A stretch of DNA of 18,148 bases from Gammaproteobacteria bacterium (GTDB taxonomy: Bacteria; Pseudomonadota; Gammaproteobacteria; Enterobacterales; Alteromonadaceae). How positions within the stretch are numbered: position 1 is the stretch's first letter; every line of letters begins with the position of its first letter. Shown piece by piece: positions 1 to 8,629 of the stretch. The DNA is taken from the NCBI GenBank assembly GCA_023481025.1, contig JAMCWV010000171.1:1-18148 (forward strand), in the 5' to 3' direction. Under the pieces are notes generated by a model. The model saw only the letters and a program-made list of their open reading frames with translations. It was not told where the DNA came from and did no database searches. Made by a program: the position numbers and the translations under genes.

Positions 1-1374
1 CTTAGTGGCTTGGCTGCGTCGCAACGCGACCTTGACACCAGTTCAAACAACATTGCTAACGTAAACACCACCGGCTTTAAAGGCTCGCGTGCTGAATTTG
101 CTGACGTGTATGCATCGTCATTATTCACTAATAGCCGCACCAAGGTGGGTGACGGTGTACAAACTTCGCGGGTTGCACAGCAGTTCTCTCAAGGTACTTT
201 GGACTTCACTGAAAATGCTCTCGACTTAGCCATTAAAGGCAACGGCTTTTTTGTGACCGCACCAGAGCCAGGTTCGCAAGATTTGAGCTATACGCGTGCG
301 GGCGCGTTTAAACTCGACCGTAATAGCTTCATTGTTGATAATAGTGGAAGCTTTTTGCAGGCGTACCCAGTCAATCGTGAAACTGGCCAGACATCGTCAA
401 CCGCACTAAGCACGACGCGAGCTATTGAAATTCCGTCCACAGCTGGTCAGCCCAGCGCAACTCAAAAGTTATTTCAAGCAGTGAACCTGGATTCACGGGA
501 GTTGCCGATTCAAATAGCGAGTACCACTACGCCTCCTGGGGAGCCTGTAACTTATGCGCCAGATGCGGTGTCCACATTCGACCCCGCCGACCCAACAACA
601 TACACCGATAGTACGTCCGCAACTGTTTATGATTCACTGGGTGAAGCGCACACTGTGACTACCTATTATGTCAAGCGCGATGCGAATACTTGGGACGTGT
701 ATCAGACAGTTGATGGACAGTTGGTTGATTTCAACCCAAGTGGAACAGGTAGCAGCGGAGTTGGTGCCAGATCAGCTGAAATTGGTGGCGAAACATTTCG
801 AGGCATGAGAATTGGATTTAATGCTGGAGGTAACCCAAGCACTCCCTTGGGTGAGAATTCAGGCACATTTTTACCTGGCGTTTTCGAGTTCACGCCTTCA
901 AATGGCTCCAACCCATTAAATATTGAGTTTAACTTTCGCTCTCAAGGGGGCGCTGATAGACCCACTCAGTTTGCTTCAGCGTTTGAACTGACCTCGTTAG
1001 ACCAAGATGGCTCTACAGTTGGCCGTCTGACTGGGGTTGATATCAATGAGAAAGGGTTAATCGCGGCTACATACTCAAATGGCCAAACGCAGTTTTTAGG
1101 TCAGGTTGCGATGGTTAATTTTAATAACGAGCAAGGTTTAGAGCAGGTAGGCGGTACAAAATGGAAGGCAAACATTAATTCAGGTGAGCCGATTACTGGT
1201 ATCGCAGGTCAAGGTACTTTGGGTGCGATTGAATCGTCGGCACTTGAGAACTCAAACGTCAACCTGACAGAAGAGCTGGTGGATATAATCGTTGCTCAAC
1301 GTAACTACCAGGCGAACTCACGTGCGCTTGAAGTGAACAGCACGTTGCAACAGACTATCCTGCAGATCCGTTAA
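1..1374 (+). CDS. flgE: Flagellar hook protein FlgE, 5'-truncated by the window edge
   Basis: FlgE polymerises into the hook, the universal joint between rod and filament. The reading frame is open from base 1 (LSGLAASQRDL), so the true start lies a few codons upstream; a TTG at 10 is only an internal codon. Near the N-terminus is the flagellar rod/hook motif NNIANVNTTGFK. The C-terminus has the paired family motif ALENSNVNLTEELVDIIVAQ followed by RNYQANSRALEV and ends at a TAA. About 457 residues are visible, a little longer than the roughly 400-aa enteric FlgE, the extra falling in the variable middle. It is followed by two terminators, so it probably ends a flgBCDE-type unit. The family call is firm. 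Confidence 0.96.
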   Translation, partial: LSGLAASQRDLDTSSNNIANVNTTGFKGSRAEFADVYASSLFTNSRTKVGDGVQTSRVAQQFSQGTLDFTENALDLAIKGNGFFVTAPEPGSQDLSYTRAGAFKLDRNSFIVDNSGSFLQAYPVNRETGQTSSTALSTTRAIEIPSTAGQPSATQKLFQAVNLDSRELPIQIASTTTPPGEPVTYAPDAVSTFDPADPTTYTDSTSATVYDSLGEAHTVTTYYVKRDANTWDVYQTVDGQLVDFNPSGTGSSGVGARSAEIGGETFRGMRIGFNAGGNPSTPLGENSGTFLPGVFEFTPSNGSNPLNIEFNFRSQGGADRPTQFASAFELTSLDQDGSTVGRLTGVDINEKGLIAATYSNGQTQFLGQVAMVNFNNEQGLEQVGGTKWKANINSGEPITGIAGQGTLGAIESSALENSNVNLTEELVDIIVAQRNYQANSRALEVNSTLQQTILQIR

Positions 1375-1381
1375 AATCCCT

Positions 1382-1405
1382 AAGGCATGCTTTGCATGCC
1401 TTTTT
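1382..1405 (+). terminator. Intrinsic terminator after flgE
   Basis: A perfect 9-bp stem (AAGGCATGC at 1382-1390, GCATGCCTT at 1394-1402) with a TTT loop leads into a short T-run. It starts 7 bases after the flgE stop codon. Confidence 0.8.
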
Positions 1406-1423
1406 GCTTTACTACGGCTTCAG

Positions 1424-1489
1424 TGCGGCCATATTGTGGCCATAATGCGGCCATAATGCGGCCATAACACGGCCAAGACGCGGCAATCT
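1424..1489. repeat. 11-bp tandem repeat, six units
   Basis: Six consecutive 11-bp units fit the pattern TGCGGCCATAA. Units 3 and 4 are identical, units 1 and 2 differ slightly, and units 5 and 6 are degraded (CACGGCCAAGA, CGCGGCAATCT). The period is close to one helical turn. The array lies between two terminators, about 105-170 bp upstream of the flgF sigma54 promoter. Function unknown; it may be an enhancer-binding array or a decayed minisatellite. Confidence 0.75.
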
Positions 1490-1503
1490 GCTGCCCAAAA
1501 TTT

Positions 1504-1534
1504 ACGCCATTGCCATCTCGCAATGGCGTTTTTT
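1504..1534 (+). terminator. Second intrinsic terminator between flgE and flgF
   Basis: A perfect 10-bp stem (ACGCCATTGC at 1504-1513, GCAATGGCGT at 1520-1529) with loop CATCTC is followed by a T-run. It insulates flgF from upstream transcription. Confidence 0.85.
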
Positions 1535-1592
1535 GTTTAAGTGCGGCGTTATATATAGCCCGCCATCAAAAGATTTCCGTCCTTAAATAAAT

Positions 1593-1608
1593 TGGCACGT
1601 GTTCTGCA
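1593..1608 (+). promoter_or_regulatory. Sigma54 (RpoN) promoter for flgFGH
   Basis: TGGCACGTGTTCTGCA matches the consensus TGGCACG-N4-TTGCA at all but one position. The invariant GG (1594-1595) and GC (1606-1607) are exactly 10 bp apart. Transcription would begin near 1618-1620, just upstream of the flgF ribosome-binding site. Rod genes under sigma54 are typical of Vibrio and Pseudomonas style flagellar hierarchies. Confidence 0.88.
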
Positions 1609-1647
1609 TAGTCTTTGCTAAGACCGTTAGCAAGTAAGAGGCTACCA

Positions 1648-2394
1648 ATGGATAACATGCTGTATATCGCCATGAGCAGCGCGAAAGAGAACATGAATGC
1701 GGTGTCGGTGCGGGCTAATAACTTAGCCAACGTTAACACCACGGGCTTTCGTGCTGATTTATCGCAGGCTCGCTCAATGCAGGCGTATGGCGAAGGCCAC
1801 CCAAGTCGCGTGTTCGCGCTGACTGAACGCCCTGGGCAAAACTTTGCCGAAGGTGCGCTGCGTACCACGGGTCGCGACCTTGATGTTGCCGTCGTGGGGC
1901 AAGGTTGGTTGCACGTACTGGATGACAACGGCGAAGAAGCGATGACCCGCAACGGTAGCCTACAGGTGACTGAAGGCGGCATGCTGCAAACCTCGGCAGG
2001 TCAGGCGGTGATGGGCGAAGCAGGCCCTGTATTTATTCCATTGCCAATTACCAATATCACCATAGGTAAAGACGGCACCGTATCGATTCAACCACAGGGC
2101 GCGCCCTCAGAAGTGCGCGAAGTGATTGATCGCATTAGCGTAGTTAACCCACCCAATGGCGAAGTCGAGAAAGGCACTGACGGCTTATTTCGAATGAAAG
2201 GCGGCGCAGAATTTCCGCTAGCTGATTTCAATGCTCGCTTGGAAGTTGGTGCGTTAGAAAGCAGTAATGTGAATGCGATTGAAGAAATGACGCAATTGAT
2301 CGCGCTGCAGCGTAACTACGAGCTGAGCGTGAAGATGATGAAGACCGCTGAAGAGAACGATCAGCGCTCTGAACAGTTACTCAGAATTTATTAA
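1648..2394 (+). CDS. flgF: Flagellar proximal rod protein FlgF
   Basis: FlgF is a proximal rod subunit that joins the rod after export through the flagellar type III apparatus. The 248-aa product (enteric FlgF is about 250) opens MDNMLYIAMSSAKENM and carries the rod motif NNLANVNTTGFR near residue 35. It ends with the paired motif GALESSNVNAIEEMTQLIAL and QRNYELSVKMMKTAEE. The start at 1648 is preferred over an in-frame TTG at 1615. AAGAGG lies 6 bases upstream of the ATG, and the sigma54 start site predicted near 1619 would leave the TTG outside the message. It is the first gene of the unit, 23 bp before flgG. Confidence 0.96.
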   Translation: MDNMLYIAMSSAKENMNAVSVRANNLANVNTTGFRADLSQARSMQAYGEGHPSRVFALTERPGQNFAEGALRTTGRDLDVAVVGQGWLHVLDDNGEEAMTRNGSLQVTEGGMLQTSAGQAVMGEAGPVFIPLPITNITIGKDGTVSIQPQGAPSEVREVIDRISVVNPPNGEVEKGTDGLFRMKGGAEFPLADFNARLEVGALESSNVNAIEEMTQLIALQRNYELSVKMMKTAEENDQRSEQLLRIY

Positions 2395-2417
2395 ATTATT
2401 TAAGGCGGAGGTGGATT

Positions 2418-3206
2418 ATGCATCCAGCACTGTGGATTTCAAAAACTGGTTTAGACGCTCAGCAGCGTGATATCTCTATCATTTCGAATAACCTGGCGAA
2501 CGCGAGCACCATTGGCTTCAAAAAAGACCGCGCCATTTTTGAAGACTTGTTGTACCAAAATATTAACCAGCCAGGCGGGCAGTCGACCCAGGACACTGAG
2601 CTACCTTCAGGCCTAATGATAGGTGCGGGTGCCAAAGTGGTCGCGACGCAAAAGATCTTTGGTCAGGGCAACATGCAAACCACGGACAATTCGTTGGATA
2701 TTATGATTAATGGTCCTGGTTTCTTTGAAATTTTGATGCCAGACGGCACCATTGCTTACACCCGTAATGGTCAGTTCACATTGAACAACGAAGGTGATTT
2801 GGTCACGCCAGGTGCCGGCCATCCGTTGCAGCCAGCTATTAATATTCCAGACGATGCCCAGTCAATTACGATTGCCAAAGACGGTGAAGTATCGGTGAAA
2901 ATTGCCGGTGACGCGCAAAACCAGGTGGTCGGCCAAATTAACCTGGCTATGTTTATCAACCCAACGGGTCTTGAGCCACGTGGTGAGAACTTATACGTAG
3001 AAACAGCAGCAAGTGGCCAGCCTCAGGTGAATGTACCGGGGATTGATGGCACGGGTTCGATTGTGCAGGGCGCTCTTGAAACGTCAAACGTGAACGTTAC
3101 AGAAGAACTGGTGAATTTGATTGAGAGCCAGCGCGTGTACGAAATGAACTCAAAAGTGATTTCGTCGGTTGATCAGATGCTTGGCTTCGCAACCCAGCAG
3201 CTTTAA
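2418..3206 (+). CDS. flgG: Flagellar distal rod protein FlgG
   Basis: FlgG forms the distal rod that passes through the P and L rings. It is 262 aa, the usual family length. The N-terminus MHPALWISKTGLDAQQRD is followed by NNLANASTIGFK. The C-terminus has GALETSNVNVTEELVNLIES and QRVYEMNSKVIS, the classic FlgG ending. A strong ribosome-binding site (GGAGGTG) sits just before the ATG. It is co-oriented between flgF and flgH with short gaps, consistent with one transcript from the sigma54 promoter upstream of flgF. Confidence 0.97.
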   Translation: MHPALWISKTGLDAQQRDISIISNNLANASTIGFKKDRAIFEDLLYQNINQPGGQSTQDTELPSGLMIGAGAKVVATQKIFGQGNMQTTDNSLDIMINGPGFFEILMPDGTIAYTRNGQFTLNNEGDLVTPGAGHPLQPAINIPDDAQSITIAKDGEVSVKIAGDAQNQVVGQINLAMFINPTGLEPRGENLYVETAASGQPQVNVPGIDGTGSIVQGALETSNVNVTEELVNLIESQRVYEMNSKVISSVDQMLGFATQQL

Positions 3207-3231
3207 TGACCTTATAAGACAGGTGAATGTT

Positions 3232-3924
3232 ATGTTGACTTCCTTATGGCAAAAATTAGCCATTGCGGCTGCCGCACTAAGCTTAGCTGCTTGTGCCAGC
3301 GCGCCGCAACCAACGCCAATGCCAGACGATCCCTATTATGCGCCGATGATGCCAGAGGAGCAGGTTGAGCCTGCGGTTCCGAATGGTTCACTATTTCGCG
3401 GTCAAGCGGTCAATGGGCTGTATTCGGACATTAAGGCGCGCAATTTAGGTGACATCATTACGGTGCAGCTGCAAGAACAAACCACCGCATCGAAGTCAGC
3501 GAACACAGGCACATCACGTAATACCAACATTGACCTGCCGTCGCCGACGTTATTTGGCCGCGAAGTGCGGGTTGCTGGTAACCCGTTGTCAGCACAAATT
3601 AACGGTGGTAGTGAATTTGCAGGCGCGTCGTCAGCCGACCAAAGTAACCAGTTGCAAGGTGAAATTACGGTCACGGTGATTCGTGTGTTACCAAACGGCA
3701 ACCTGATTGTACGTGGTGAAAAATGGTTAACTCTGAACAACGGTCAGGAATATGTGCGTTTGACCGGTATTATTCGCCCTCAAGACGTGCGTTCAGATAA
3801 CACCATTCAATCAAACCGGGTGGCGAATGCGCGCATTGAATACTCAGGTACGGGCAGCTTAGCCAATGCGCAGCGTGAAGGGTGGCTCACCCGCTTCTTC
3901 AACGGGCCAATCTGGCCGTTTTAA
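3232..3924 (+). CDS. flgH: Flagellar L-ring lipoprotein FlgH
   Basis: FlgH forms the outer-membrane L ring that acts as a bushing for the rod. The 230-aa product begins with a lipoprotein signal, MLTSLWQK plus a hydrophobic run ending LSLAAC, so Cys21 is the predicted lipidated residue. Downstream are the conserved KARNLGDIITVQLQEQTTAS and GNLIVRGEKWLTLNNGQEYV segments, and the protein ends near GWLTRFFNGPIWPF. The frame stays open upstream into flgG, but the start at 3232 gives the signal peptide and has AGGTGA about 5 bases upstream. A terminator follows, so flgFGH may be a discrete unit or flgI may depend on read-through. Confidence 0.97.
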   Translation: MLTSLWQKLAIAAAALSLAACASAPQPTPMPDDPYYAPMMPEEQVEPAVPNGSLFRGQAVNGLYSDIKARNLGDIITVQLQEQTTASKSANTGTSRNTNIDLPSPTLFGREVRVAGNPLSAQINGGSEFAGASSADQSNQLQGEITVTVIRVLPNGNLIVRGEKWLTLNNGQEYVRLTGIIRPQDVRSDNTIQSNRVANARIEYSGTGSLANAQREGWLTRFFNGPIWPF

Positions 3925-3946
3925 AAGATAGCGTATAACCTAGAAG

Positions 3947-3976
3947 AAAAACGGCAGGCCTGACCTGCCGTTTTTT
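3947..3976 (+). terminator. Intrinsic terminator between flgH and flgI
   Basis: The stem ACGGCAGG (3951-3958) pairs with CCTGCCGT (3964-3971). It can be extended by AAAA/TTTT pairs, has loop CCTGA and a six-T run. The symmetric A/T flanks would let it work in both directions. It splits the rod and ring genes into two transcripts or attenuates the downstream part. Confidence 0.82.
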
Positions 3977-3997
3977 ACTTTTCGGCACAAGGCAATT

Positions 3998-4012
3998 TGG
4001 CACGAATCGTGA
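3998..4012 (+). promoter_or_regulatory. Possible sigma54 promoter for flgI
   Basis: TGGCACG at 3998-4004 is a perfect -24 box, preceded by T. At the required spacing the -12 element reads GTGAA instead of TTGCA, so the invariant GC is GA. Its place just after a terminator favours a real promoter; the poor -12 box argues against it. Confidence 0.4.
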
Positions 4013-4058
4013 ATAGCTTCCCATGTGAACAAACTTTGAGGTTTTTGGGGAAGCAATT

Positions 4059-5180
4059 ATGTGGTATTTACGCGCAAAATCTTGGCAGGTGCTTGGCTTA
4101 ATTGTCTTGCTGTTAAGCACCACTACCATGTCGCAAGTGGCGCAAGCCCAGCGCATTAAAGACGTCGCTCAAGTAGCGGGCGTGCGTTCTAACCAACTCA
4201 TGGGCTACGGCTTAGTGGTCGGTTTGCCCGGTACTGGTGAACGCACACCATTCACCGACCAAACCTTCCGCACCATGCTCGGCAACTTCGGCATTAACTT
4301 GCCGGAGAATCAACGTCCGCAAATTAACAACGTTGCCGCTGTTGCCGTACACGCAGAAATTCCTGCGTTCGCCAAGCCAGGGCAACAAATTGACGTGACA
4401 GTGTCGTCCGTAGGTGACGCCGACAGCTTAGTCGGTGGCACATTATTACAAACCTTTTTGCGTGGTGCTGACGGCGAAGTCTATGCAGTCGCTCAAGGCA
4501 ACTTAGTGGTGGGTGGTTTAGGTGCGCAAGGCGCCGACGGCTCACGTATTGTAATCAATACTCCAACTGTAGGCCGGATCCCCAACGGTGCGATGGTTGA
4601 GCGCGAAATTGAAACCGGCTTTGCACAAAGCGAATTTATTACTTTCAACCTTAACCGTGCGGACTTTACCACTGCCAAGCGTATGGCCGAAGCGATTAAC
4701 GATTTAGTGGGTCCTGGCAGCGCATCGCCAATGGATGCCGCGTCCGTTCGGGTCATTGCCCCCCAAGATACCGCACAGCGCGTCGCGTACTTAGCCACCT
4801 TGGAAAACATCAGTATTACCCAAGGCGAAGCGCCTGCGCGCATCGTCGTCAATAGTCGCACCGGTACGATTGTGGTGGGCAACAATGTGCGCTTGCACCG
4901 CGCCGCTGTGGCGCACGGTAATATGCAGGTTAGCATTATGGAAAACTGGCAAGTTAGCCAACCGAATGCATTTGCCCAAGGTGATACCGTAGTGACACCG
5001 AGTTCGACGATTGAAGTGCAGCGTGATGACGCGCGCATGTTTGACTTTAACCCAGGTGTATCGCTCAACGACTTAATCAATGCTATCAACCAAGTCGGCG
5101 CAGCCCCTGGCGATATCATCGCGGTCCTTGAGGCGCTGAAACAAGCTGGCGCGATTGATGGCGAGCTGGTAGTCATTTAA
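4059..5180 (+). CDS. flgI: Flagellar P-ring protein FlgI
   Basis: FlgI assembles the periplasmic P ring around the distal rod. The 373-aa product has a Sec signal peptide: a basic start ([10 protein letters not shown]), a hydrophobic core [10 protein letters not shown], and a likely cleavage after AQA at residue 30. The mature protein begins [20 protein letters not shown] and carries the family hallmark [14 protein letters not shown] at residues 47-60. It ends in the typical [20 protein letters not shown] segment. GGGGAAG serves as the ribosome-binding site. It is separated from flgH by a terminator and a possible sigma54 site, and is 65 bp before flgJ. Confidence 0.97.
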   Translation: MWYLRAKSWQVLGLIVLLLSTTTMSQVAQAQRIKDVAQVAGVRSNQLMGYGLVVGLPGTGERTPFTDQTFRTMLGNFGINLPENQRPQINNVAAVAVHAEIPAFAKPGQQIDVTVSSVGDADSLVGGTLLQTFLRGADGEVYAVAQGNLVVGGLGAQGADGSRIVINTPTVGRIPNGAMVEREIETGFAQSEFITFNLNRADFTTAKRMAEAINDLVGPGSASPMDAASVRVIAPQDTAQRVAYLATLENISITQGEAPARIVVNSRTGTIVVGNNVRLHRAAVAHGNMQVSIMENWQVSQPNAFAQGDTVVTPSSTIEVQRDDARMFDFNPGVSLNDLINAINQVGAAPGDIIAVLEALKQAGAIDGELVVI

Positions 5181-5181
5181 T

Positions 5182-5197
5182 TGGTATTGAAATTGCA
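5182..5197 (+). promoter_or_regulatory. Possible sigma54 promoter for flgJ
   Basis: TGGTATTGAAATTGCA keeps the invariant GG (5183-5184) and GC (5195-5196) exactly 10 bp apart and has a perfect TTGCA -12 box, but three of four positions after GG in the -24 box deviate. It begins immediately after the flgI stop codon. Predicted start is near 5208. Confidence 0.45.
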
Positions 5198-5245
5198 TTA
5201 TTAGCAGATATGACAGTTTCAAACGGCAAACTTGGGTAACGACTT

Positions 5246-6325
5246 ATGATCATGGATAGCTTTACATCTAACCATTTAGAGCAGGCACGCAATAACTCTG
5301 TGTATGACCTGTCTCAACTTGATCAGTTACGTCAGCGTGGCTTAAGCAACGACGAGAGCGCGTTGCGTGCCGCGGCCCAGCAGTTTGAAGCCTTATTTAT
5401 GAACATGCTGATGAAAAGCATGCGCCAGGCGAACAAGGTATTTGAAACGGAAGACAACCCATTGAGCTCGCGCGATGTCGAGTTCTTTCAAGACATGTAC
5501 GACAACCAGCTGACCAGCGAACTATCGAGCCAAGGTACGCTGGGGCTAGCCGATTTAATGGTGCAGCAGTTGAGCCCAACGGCCACTACCAACCATACAC
5601 CAGCGTCTATGTTGCCTGTGAATCGGGTTTCGGGTGCCGTGCATAGCACGCGTCATGCCGAGGCAGACAATGCTTCGGTAAACAATGCAGCGGTAGGCAG
5701 TGCCTCGGTAAACAGTGCAGCGGTAGAATTTGCCAAGCCACAGCAGCCTGTGACTGTGCCGTACCAAGCGGCAACGGCAATTACGGGTGAGGCAAGCAAT
5801 GGCCGCAGTGACCGCCTGAATTTGAGCCAAGGTGAGTGGCGAGCCAGCAATCCGATGGAATTTTTAGAGCAGTTAGCGCCGTACGCCCAGCAAGCGGCCG
5901 AACAAGCAGGCATTGCACCTGAATCTGTATTGGCGCAAGCGGCACTTGAAACTGGTTGGGGCCGTTATGTGGTGGCACATGGCGATGGCAGCAGCAATAA
6001 CTTATTTAATATTAAGGCAGACCACCGCTGGCAAGGTGAAGCGGCACAAACTCGTACCACCGAATATTACGATGGTAAGCCGCAACGCGAGCAAGCATTT
6101 TTCCGGGTGTATGGCAGCGTGGCGGAGAGCTTTAATGACTACGTCAACTTTTTACAGTCTAACCCGCGCTATCAGCAGGCATTGAGCGTTGGGCAACAGC
6201 CGCAACAATTTGTTGAGGCATTACAGCAAGCGGGTTACGCCACAGACCCGAGTTATGCAAGCAAGCTACAAACCATTATGAATAGCGATGTGATGCAGCA
6301 AGTACGGGCAAAATTTGGTTTTTAA
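5246..6325 (+). CDS. flgJ: Rod cap and peptidoglycan hydrolase FlgJ (two-domain form)
   Basis: FlgJ caps the growing rod and cuts peptidoglycan so that the rod can cross the wall. In this 359-aa protein residues 30-110 form the rod-binding domain (AAQQFEALFMNMLMKSMRQA, then ELSSQGTLGLADLM). Residues 110-195 are a low-complexity linker. Residues 200-359 are a glucosaminidase-type domain with the motif AQAALETGWGRY, in which Glu235 is the likely catalytic acid. NNLFNIKA follows, and then YVNFLQSNPRYQQAL. The linker holds four pentapeptide repeats. The start could be 5246 or the ATG two codons later; GGGTAA upstream is only a modest ribosome-binding site. Confidence 0.95.
   Translation: MIMDSFTSNHLEQARNNSVYDLSQLDQLRQRGLSNDESALRAAAQQFEALFMNMLMKSMRQANKVFETEDNPLSSRDVEFFQDMYDNQLTSELSSQGTLGLADLMVQQLSPTATTNHTPASMLPVNRVSGAVHSTRHAEADNASVNNAAVGSASVNSAAVEFAKPQQPVTVPYQAATAITGEASNGRSDRLNLSQGEWRASNPMEFLEQLAPYAQQAAEQAGIAPESVLAQAALETGWGRYVVAHGDGSSNNLFNIKADHRWQGEAAQTRTTEYYDGKPQREQAFFRVYGSVAESFNDYVNFLQSNPRYQQALSVGQQPQQFVEALQQAGYATDPSYASKLQTIMNSDVMQQVRAKFGF
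5672..5731 (+). repeat. Four 15-bp in-frame repeats in the flgJ linker
   Basis: Four consecutive 15-bp units encode ASVNN, AAVGS, ASVNS and AAVEF (FlgJ residues 143-162). Alternate units are most alike, implying a 30-bp duplication. It lies in the interdomain linker, where length changes should be tolerated. Confidence 0.75.
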
Positions 6326-6355
6326 GTGTGTGAGCACGCTTAAAGGAGCGTTAGC

Positions 6356-8473
6356 ATGTCATTCGATTTATTAAATTTAGGCAAAAATGCAACTTTGGCG
6401 CATCAGCGCTCGTTGCAGATTACCGGTAACAATATTGCTAACGTGAACACGCCTGGCTACGTGCGTGAGCGCCCAATGTATACCCAAGCCAATTTTGGCC
6501 CTGGGCTCGACCGTTTGCAGGTTGAGCGTATGGTGGATCAGTTCACTCAGCGTCAGGTTAGAATTGACACCTCCCGTGCCAGCTTTACAACCGCGTACTT
6601 AGACCAAGCGCGCCGCATTGACACTGTGTTAGGCAGTGACATTGGCTCGGTCATTACCTCTATCGAAGATTTCTTCGATTTGATGCAGGACACCAACAAT
6701 GACCCTGGGTCGTTAACTTATCGTGAGTTGCTGTTAACAGAAGGTGCGGCAGTGACTGCACGCATGCGCGATTTCGCTGGTTTCCTTGATAACCAGTATG
6801 AACAATTTAATGAACGCTTAGAGCTTGAAGTAGACCGTGCTAATACTCTAGTCCAGAGTATTGCAGAGATTAACCGCGAGCTTTCCAGCGTGCAAAATGA
6901 CCGTGCGCTTGCGTCTGGCTCACTCAACAGCCTACTCAATGAGCGCGACCAAAAATTAAAAGAATTATCAGAGTACGTTCAAATCAACGTCAAAGATTTT
7001 GAGAATGGGCGCCAGAATATCACGTTAGCCGGCGGCCAAAGCTTAGTCATGGAAGACGGAACCTTTAATCTGATAGCCCTGCAAGGTAACCCTAATCCAA
7101 AACGCTTAGAGCTCACGACACAGACCCAAAGTGGTGGCAACACCATCAATATCCCTGTCAACATTGCTGCACTTGGAGGCAAGATCGGTGGCATGGTGGC
7201 ATATCGGGACGAAGTGCTTGAACCTACCCAGTTTAAGTTGGGACAATTGGCTATGGGGTTTGCTGATGCCTTGAACGAGCAACAACGTCTAGGCATGGAC
7301 CTCGACAACCAATTAGGTGCAGATATGTTTGATTTGCGCCAAACCGAAATTCAAGCGCTGCCTTTCACAAGCGCCAATAGTGTGCAAGGCCAGGTTATCA
7401 ACGTACGCTTAGAACCAGGTAAAGCCGCTGAATTAACTGCCCACCGCTATGAGCTTCGCATGACCGGCGACGACACCTTTAGGGTGGTCGCGCTCGACAC
7501 CAATGGCCGCATAATCGGTAACGAAAGCGATTACTCCGAAGCGAGCTTTGCCGATGCAGATGCCGATGGTTGGATTGGCGAATTAGGCATTGGTATGCAG
7601 TTTAATTTCAGTGCCGGCACCTTCGCTGACGGCGACAAGTTCGAAGTGAATTTCACCCAAAATGCCGCTTCAAATATTTTCATGGGATTAACACGTCCGG
7701 AAGACCTTGCATTAGCAGCCCCTGTGCGTGTCGCGGAAGGCAGTGAAAATTCGGGCGGTGGGGTTCTGTCATTCAATGGCATGCGCTCCGTGGATAATTT
7801 CTTCGACGGCAATGCTCTGGCGGATGATGCTCCAGTACAACTTGAGTACCTTGCTTTTGAAAACGGCCGCCACAAGATAGCGATTCGTGATACTCAAGGT
7901 GACGTGGTTGGTTATTTTGAAGGCACCAATATGGAAAACGTGCTGAGCCGCGCGGTGGCCTGGGACGGCGCTGGTTGGGATCAAAATGAAGCATGGGACG
8001 GTGCAGCGGTTAGCATCGACTTTGCCAATGACGCACAACTATACGATTTTGAGCCAGACTACGATGTAACCTTGACTGGCAACCCAGACGCCCGTGATAC
8101 CTTTAACATTGAATACAACACCAATGGGTTTGCAGACAACACAAATAGCGTCGCGATGAGTGAGTTGCAACGTGAAAAAACCTTACGTCGCAACCCGAAT
8201 GTCGAAGGTGACAAAAACATGATGACCTTCAACGAAGGGTATGGACGCTTAGTATCTGACGTAGGTAACAAGGTGGCCCAAGCACGCACCGCGGATGAAG
8301 CAGCGAAGTCTTTGTTAGAGCAATCCACAGGCTTTTATGAGTCGGTATCGGGTGTGAGTTTAGACGAGGAAGCCTCGAACTTGCTCAAATACGAGCAGTC
8401 GTTTAATGCTGCCGCGCGCATCATTACCGTGTCACAAACTATTTTTGACACCTTATTAAACGCAGCCCGTTAA
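6356..8473 (+). CDS. flgK: Flagellar hook-associated protein 1, FlgK
   Basis: FlgK is the first hook-filament junction protein (HAP1), a ring of subunits between hook and FlgL. The 705-aa product is longer than the enteric protein (about 550). The N-terminal LQITGNNIANVNTPGYVRER at residues 20-39 is the HAP1 form of the rod/hook motif. The conserved C-terminus has SGVSLDEEASNLLKYEQSFN and AARIITVSQTIFDTLLNAAR. The extra length lies in the surface-exposed middle (roughly residues 330-600), rich in Asp, Asn and Gly. AAAGGAG lies 7 bases before the ATG, and the gene starts 30 bp after flgJ. No strong promoter is visible in that gap, so it is probably cotranscribed with flgJ. Confidence 0.97.
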   Translation: MSFDLLNLGKNATLAHQRSLQITGNNIANVNTPGYVRERPMYTQANFGPGLDRLQVERMVDQFTQRQVRIDTSRASFTTAYLDQARRIDTVLGSDIGSVITSIEDFFDLMQDTNNDPGSLTYRELLLTEGAAVTARMRDFAGFLDNQYEQFNERLELEVDRANTLVQSIAEINRELSSVQNDRALASGSLNSLLNERDQKLKELSEYVQINVKDFENGRQNITLAGGQSLVMEDGTFNLIALQGNPNPKRLELTTQTQSGGNTINIPVNIAALGGKIGGMVAYRDEVLEPTQFKLGQLAMGFADALNEQQRLGMDLDNQLGADMFDLRQTEIQALPFTSANSVQGQVINVRLEPGKAAELTAHRYELRMTGDDTFRVVALDTNGRIIGNESDYSEASFADADADGWIGELGIGMQFNFSAGTFADGDKFEVNFTQNAASNIFMGLTRPEDLALAAPVRVAEGSENSGGGVLSFNGMRSVDNFFDGNALADDAPVQLEYLAFENGRHKIAIRDTQGDVVGYFEGTNMENVLSRAVAWDGAGWDQNEAWDGAAVSIDFANDAQLYDFEPDYDVTLTGNPDARDTFNIEYNTNGFADNTNSVAMSELQREKTLRRNPNVEGDKNMMTFNEGYGRLVSDVGNKVAQARTADEAAKSLLEQSTGFYESVSGVSLDEEASNLLKYEQSFNAAARIITVSQTIFDTLLNAAR

Positions 8474-8496
8474 CATTTATACAAATGCGCCGATAA
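8470..8496 (+). promoter_or_regulatory. Possible sigma28 (FliA) promoter for flgL
   Basis: A perfect GCCGATAA -10 box (8489-8496) lies exactly 15 bp after TTAA (8470-8473), three of four matching the TAAA -35 core. The -35 overlaps the flgK stop codon. The message would start near 8503 in GTAGGG and fold a GGCAGG/CCTGCC hairpin (8505-8521). Confidence 0.55.
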
Positions 8497-8629
8497 CGAC
8501 GTAGGGCAGGCCGTTCCTGCCGCATGATGCAGGCGTGATGCCGTTGAATGCCGCTTGATAATTGATGCCGCCGCGGCGCCAAGCAAAACCTGACAACGAA
8601 TACCATTCCCCACAAGAGGAGGAATCAAC

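Noticed and set aside
4493..5176. 227-codon open frame on the - strand within flgI
   Set aside because: It lies wholly opposite a canonical FlgI gene and its translation shows no domain; a codon-bias shadow.
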